Shown: one piece after another, positions 62,020 through 64,000 of the stretch | How the letters are laid out: the number at the start of each line of letters is the position of its first letter | Numbering within the stretch: position 1 is the stretch's first letter | DNA from: Bacteroidota bacterium | GTDB taxonomy: Bacteria > Bacteroidota > Bacteroidia > Chitinophagales > Saprospiraceae | Length of the DNA stretch: 64,000 bases | Direction: 5' to 3' | Assembly (NCBI GenBank): GCA_018222965.1 | Contig: JAAEZH010000003.1 | Coordinates: 1-64,000 of the forward strand | Notes under the pieces: generated by a model | Seen by the model: only the letters and a program-made list of their open reading frames with translations | The model's database searches: none | Told to the model about the DNA's origin: nothing | Translations under genes and position numbers: made by a program

Positions 62020-64000
62020 TTATTCCACCGGTTTATCAGGAATGAGGTTATTGTCTGTCAACAAGCGGTAAATTTTTTCAGCTGCCAATTGATGTCCCAG
62101 TCGGTTTGGGTGCTCATCCCAGGCAGCTAATTGTATCTTCTCTTTGGGATTTCCCTGATAGAGTCCTTCGGCATCCAAAATTTGAAATCCGTGTTTTCGG
62201 CCCATTTTCAGGATGCGTTCTTTTTGGTCTTTTCTATTGTCGGTTTGGGTACGTGGCCAGTATAAAAGGATGGGGGTGATGTCTTTTTTGCGGCACTCTT
62301 CTGCCAGCCACTGGTAGCAAAGATCGGTAAGGGTTTCGGTTTTTTGCAACCAATCGGAAAAGTTTGTTCGGATGTCGGCATCCGGTTGGAAGCCCAGTGA
62401 ATCAGCAGCAGCTTTTAAGAAGTCATAGGGGATGCCGGGATAACCTCTACTGTAATTTCGGCCGATGGTTTCCAGCATTCGGTTTATGTCTACCCCGTGG
62501 GTGATGACCAGGAGGGCATCCAATTCAAACTGACTGGCTTTTTCCTGGTACAGATCGATCAGATGAAGCAGATGGTAGCCGGGTACGGCAAAATTCAGCA
62601 ATTCATAGGCGGTATTTTCGCTTGCCTCCTGATTTAAGCGGCTTTCCAGAATGGCTTCAAATACTTCCTCATTATCCACGCCAGACCCTACCACATAGGA
62701 GCCGCCGAGTATGCCCATGCGCCAGGTATCTTGAGGAGTAGCTTTCGCGTACTCCCGGTCCCGCATGCCCAGGCTGTTGGTGGTAAAAGGAGCTCCTTTT
62801 AGTTGGAGGTTATTGTTGGGTTTGATATCATACATTTTCCAATCATGCGTCAGTATTGCTGCTTTCGATTGCGAAAAATTGACCCAGTCCTCCGGTTTTT
62901 TAGGCACATCTGTCAGGGGCGAAGTAAAGGGATTGGCTACTAAAATCTCTTCGTAATAGCCCTGTACTTTCAGTGCATCATCCTGCACATTGAGACGGTT
63001 TTCAAAATAATGGGAGAGCGGTTTTTTGAAAACAGGTTGAATGGCATTCTGTACCACCGGCAGCGTAAGCCCGGTGAAAATGCTCAGAGTGGTCAGCGAC
63101 CAAAAGACGGATAGCGATTTGCCATCGTCGGGCTCGAGGAATGCAGCGATTTTAGGGTTTTGAAACAGGCGCAAGCCAACAAAAAGGCAACCTAAAAAAA
63201 GGAAGACAAGGACCGCAAACCAAAGCCATTCGCCGAAAGGCGCCGCAAGTGCTTTTTGGATAAGGCTCCACCAATCGGTCAGCGACGGACTGTTCCAGAG
63301 GGTGTAAATAAGGCTCATAAAAGCAAACATGCCTCCGATCTGCAGGCTGCGAATGGCCGTTTTTTGATTTATCCCCCGGCTCTTTTTTGGCCCTTTCGTC
63401 ATTTTCTTTTGCTGGTAAGCAGCATTGGCAGCCACCAGCACCCCAAATGTGATCCAGAATACGGCATCAACGGTACGCACCGGAAAACTGCCCTTCAGCC
63501 AAAACCACTGATAAGAATGCAGGAACCAGCTGATGAGGAAAGCGATGAGGGTGGTGAGGACCATGCCCCGCAAATTGCCCCATTTTCGAAGCTTGAAGAA
63601 AAGGGGGAAGTAAATAAGTTTGGTGACATAATCCCGCCAGTAGGTGTTGATGCGTCGCCAGATATCGCTAAAACCAGATGCGAGGAAGTAGTTGTGAAAC
63701 AAGGGGGGCAGATCAAATCCGAAGAGTGCCAGCACGCCAGCAGACGTATGGAAAATGCCGGAGAGCCGGAGGATGAGCAGGTAGGTGGTGGCAAAATAAA
63801 AGGCAATTTGACCCAGGGATTGCAGGTATTGCGGATCGGGCTGAAAATAGTAGTAAACGAGCCGATAGAGCATCAGGTGACAGAAGCCGCGAATGAGCAA
63901 TCTGGCACCTTTCTGATAAATTTCGAGATCGGAGCGGTTGTAGTAAAACTTTCGGAAGTTCTTGTAGTCGACCACCGGAAAAAGGGTCAGCACAAAATTG
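62020..64000 (-). CDS. MBOAT acyltransferase fused to SGNH domain, copy 4 (5' end outside window)
   Basis: About 660 C-terminal residues are visible and the frame stays open at the window edge, so the start lies beyond 64000. The MBOAT half is the same as copy 3. The SGNH half (GGSYVVGSGVDNEEVF; WDEHPNRLGHQL) is closer to copy 2 than to copy 3, for example in YELLNF-VPGYHLLHL and YWPRTQT. The protein is thus a mosaic of two paralogues. The gap to copy 3 is 44 bases. Confidence 0.85.
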   Translation of the reverse strand, partial: NFVLTLFPVVDYKNFRKFYYNRSDLEIYQKGARLLIRGFCHLMLYRLVYYYFQPDPQYLQSLGQIAFYFATTYLLILRLSGIFHTSAGVLALFGFDLPPLFHNYFLASGFSDIWRRINTYWRDYVTKLIYFPLFFKLRKWGNLRGMVLTTLIAFLISWFLHSYQWFWLKGSFPVRTVDAVFWITFGVLVAANAAYQQKKMTKGPKKSRGINQKTAIRSLQIGGMFAFMSLIYTLWNSPSLTDWWSLIQKALAAPFGEWLWFAVLVFLFLGCLFVGLRLFQNPKIAAFLEPDDGKSLSVFWSLTTLSIFTGLTLPVVQNAIQPVFKKPLSHYFENRLNVQDDALKVQGYYEEILVANPFTSPLTDVPKKPEDWVNFSQSKAAILTHDWKMYDIKPNNNLQLKGAPFTTNSLGMRDREYAKATPQDTWRMGILGGSYVVGSGVDNEEVFEAILESRLNQEASENTAYELLNFAVPGYHLLHLIDLYQEKASQFELDALLVITHGVDINRMLETIGRNYSRGYPGIPYDFLKAAADSLGFQPDADIRTNFSDWLQKTETLTDLCYQWLAEECRKKDITPILLYWPRTQTDNRKDQKERILKMGRKHGFQILDAEGLYQGNPKEKIQLAAWDEHPNRLGHQLAAEKIYRLLTDNNLIPDKPVE
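62972..64000 (-). repeat. 1,029-bp identical repeat, unit in copy 4
   Basis: Partner of 60414-61442, continuing past the window edge. Upstream of 62971 (toward the SGNH end) the two genes first show scattered synonymous differences and then diverge fully. Confidence 0.93.

Noticed and set aside
60414-64000. Insertion sequence or transposon as cause of the long direct repeat
   Set aside because: No transposase, terminal inverted repeats or target duplications are seen; the repeat edges fall inside homologous genes, which fits conversion or unequal crossing-over.
1-64000. tRNA, rRNA, tmRNA genes or a prophage
   Set aside because: I saw no cloverleaf-like segments, conserved rRNA words, integrase, or phage structural genes in the window; a covariance search was not possible.

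Overview
The window reads as a chromosomal segment of a Bacteroidota bacterium, most likely of the Saprospiria (Lewinella/Phaeodactylibacter-like; this rank is an inference from gene content only). Supporting signs are a secreted kelch protein with a type IX secretion C-terminal sorting domain, DUF5103, the GlmU-like family protein typical of the phylum, type B ribosomal protein L31, a fused E1 alpha-beta dehydrogenase, few Shine-Dalgarno sequences, and -7 boxes of the form TAnnTTTG.

Layout. 1-7.2 kb: end of a TPR protein, aroA, pabB, an OmpA-like protein, a glutaryl-CoA dehydrogenase-like enzyme, folB carrying an extra Cys-rich domain, and a DUF4197 lipoprotein. 7.3-22.1 kb: a loose phenylacetate/aromatic-acid catabolic region (paaH, paaI, a PaaJ/PcaF thiolase, paaY, paaZ, an enoyl-CoA hydratase, a 2-oxoacid dehydrogenase E1) interrupted by unrelated genes and by an AT-rich two-gene ATPase/DUF4276-like module whose second gene is frameshifted at a seven-A run. 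22.2-35.9 kb: housekeeping (rpmE, lnt, metG, radA, a 3-methyladenine glycosylase, DUF5103) and a TolC/HlyD pair. 36-41.3 kb: a polytopic GT-C-like protein, a GT2, DUF2304 and a GT4.

41.7-64 kb: the most distinctive region. A leftward operon encodes a carrier protein, a stand-alone adenylation enzyme, an acyl-CoA-dehydrogenase-like flavoprotein, a flavin-dependent halogenase with its WxWxIP motif intact, and a methyltransferase. Family by family this matches the PltL/PltF/PltE/PltA logic that makes halogenated pyrrolyl thioesters. Divergent to it lie a Wzm/Wzt-like ABC exporter and a sulfotransferase. Then come four giant MBOAT acyltransferases, each fused to an SGNH domain, mixed with four more sulfotransferases and two glycosyltransferases. 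Adenylation enzyme + carrier + MBOAT + SGNH is also the part list of the Dlt D-alanylation system. The working hypothesis is a surface glycan that is exported, sulfated and esterified, possibly with a halogenated heteroaromatic acyl group.

Two further signals stand out. The last two MBOAT-SGNH genes share a 1,029-bp identical block that runs off the window while their SGNH ends differ (a mosaic). A palindromic 9-mer, TTCGCCGAA, occurs at least 16 times in the window against about 0.5 expected, mostly inside genes and in several reading frames.
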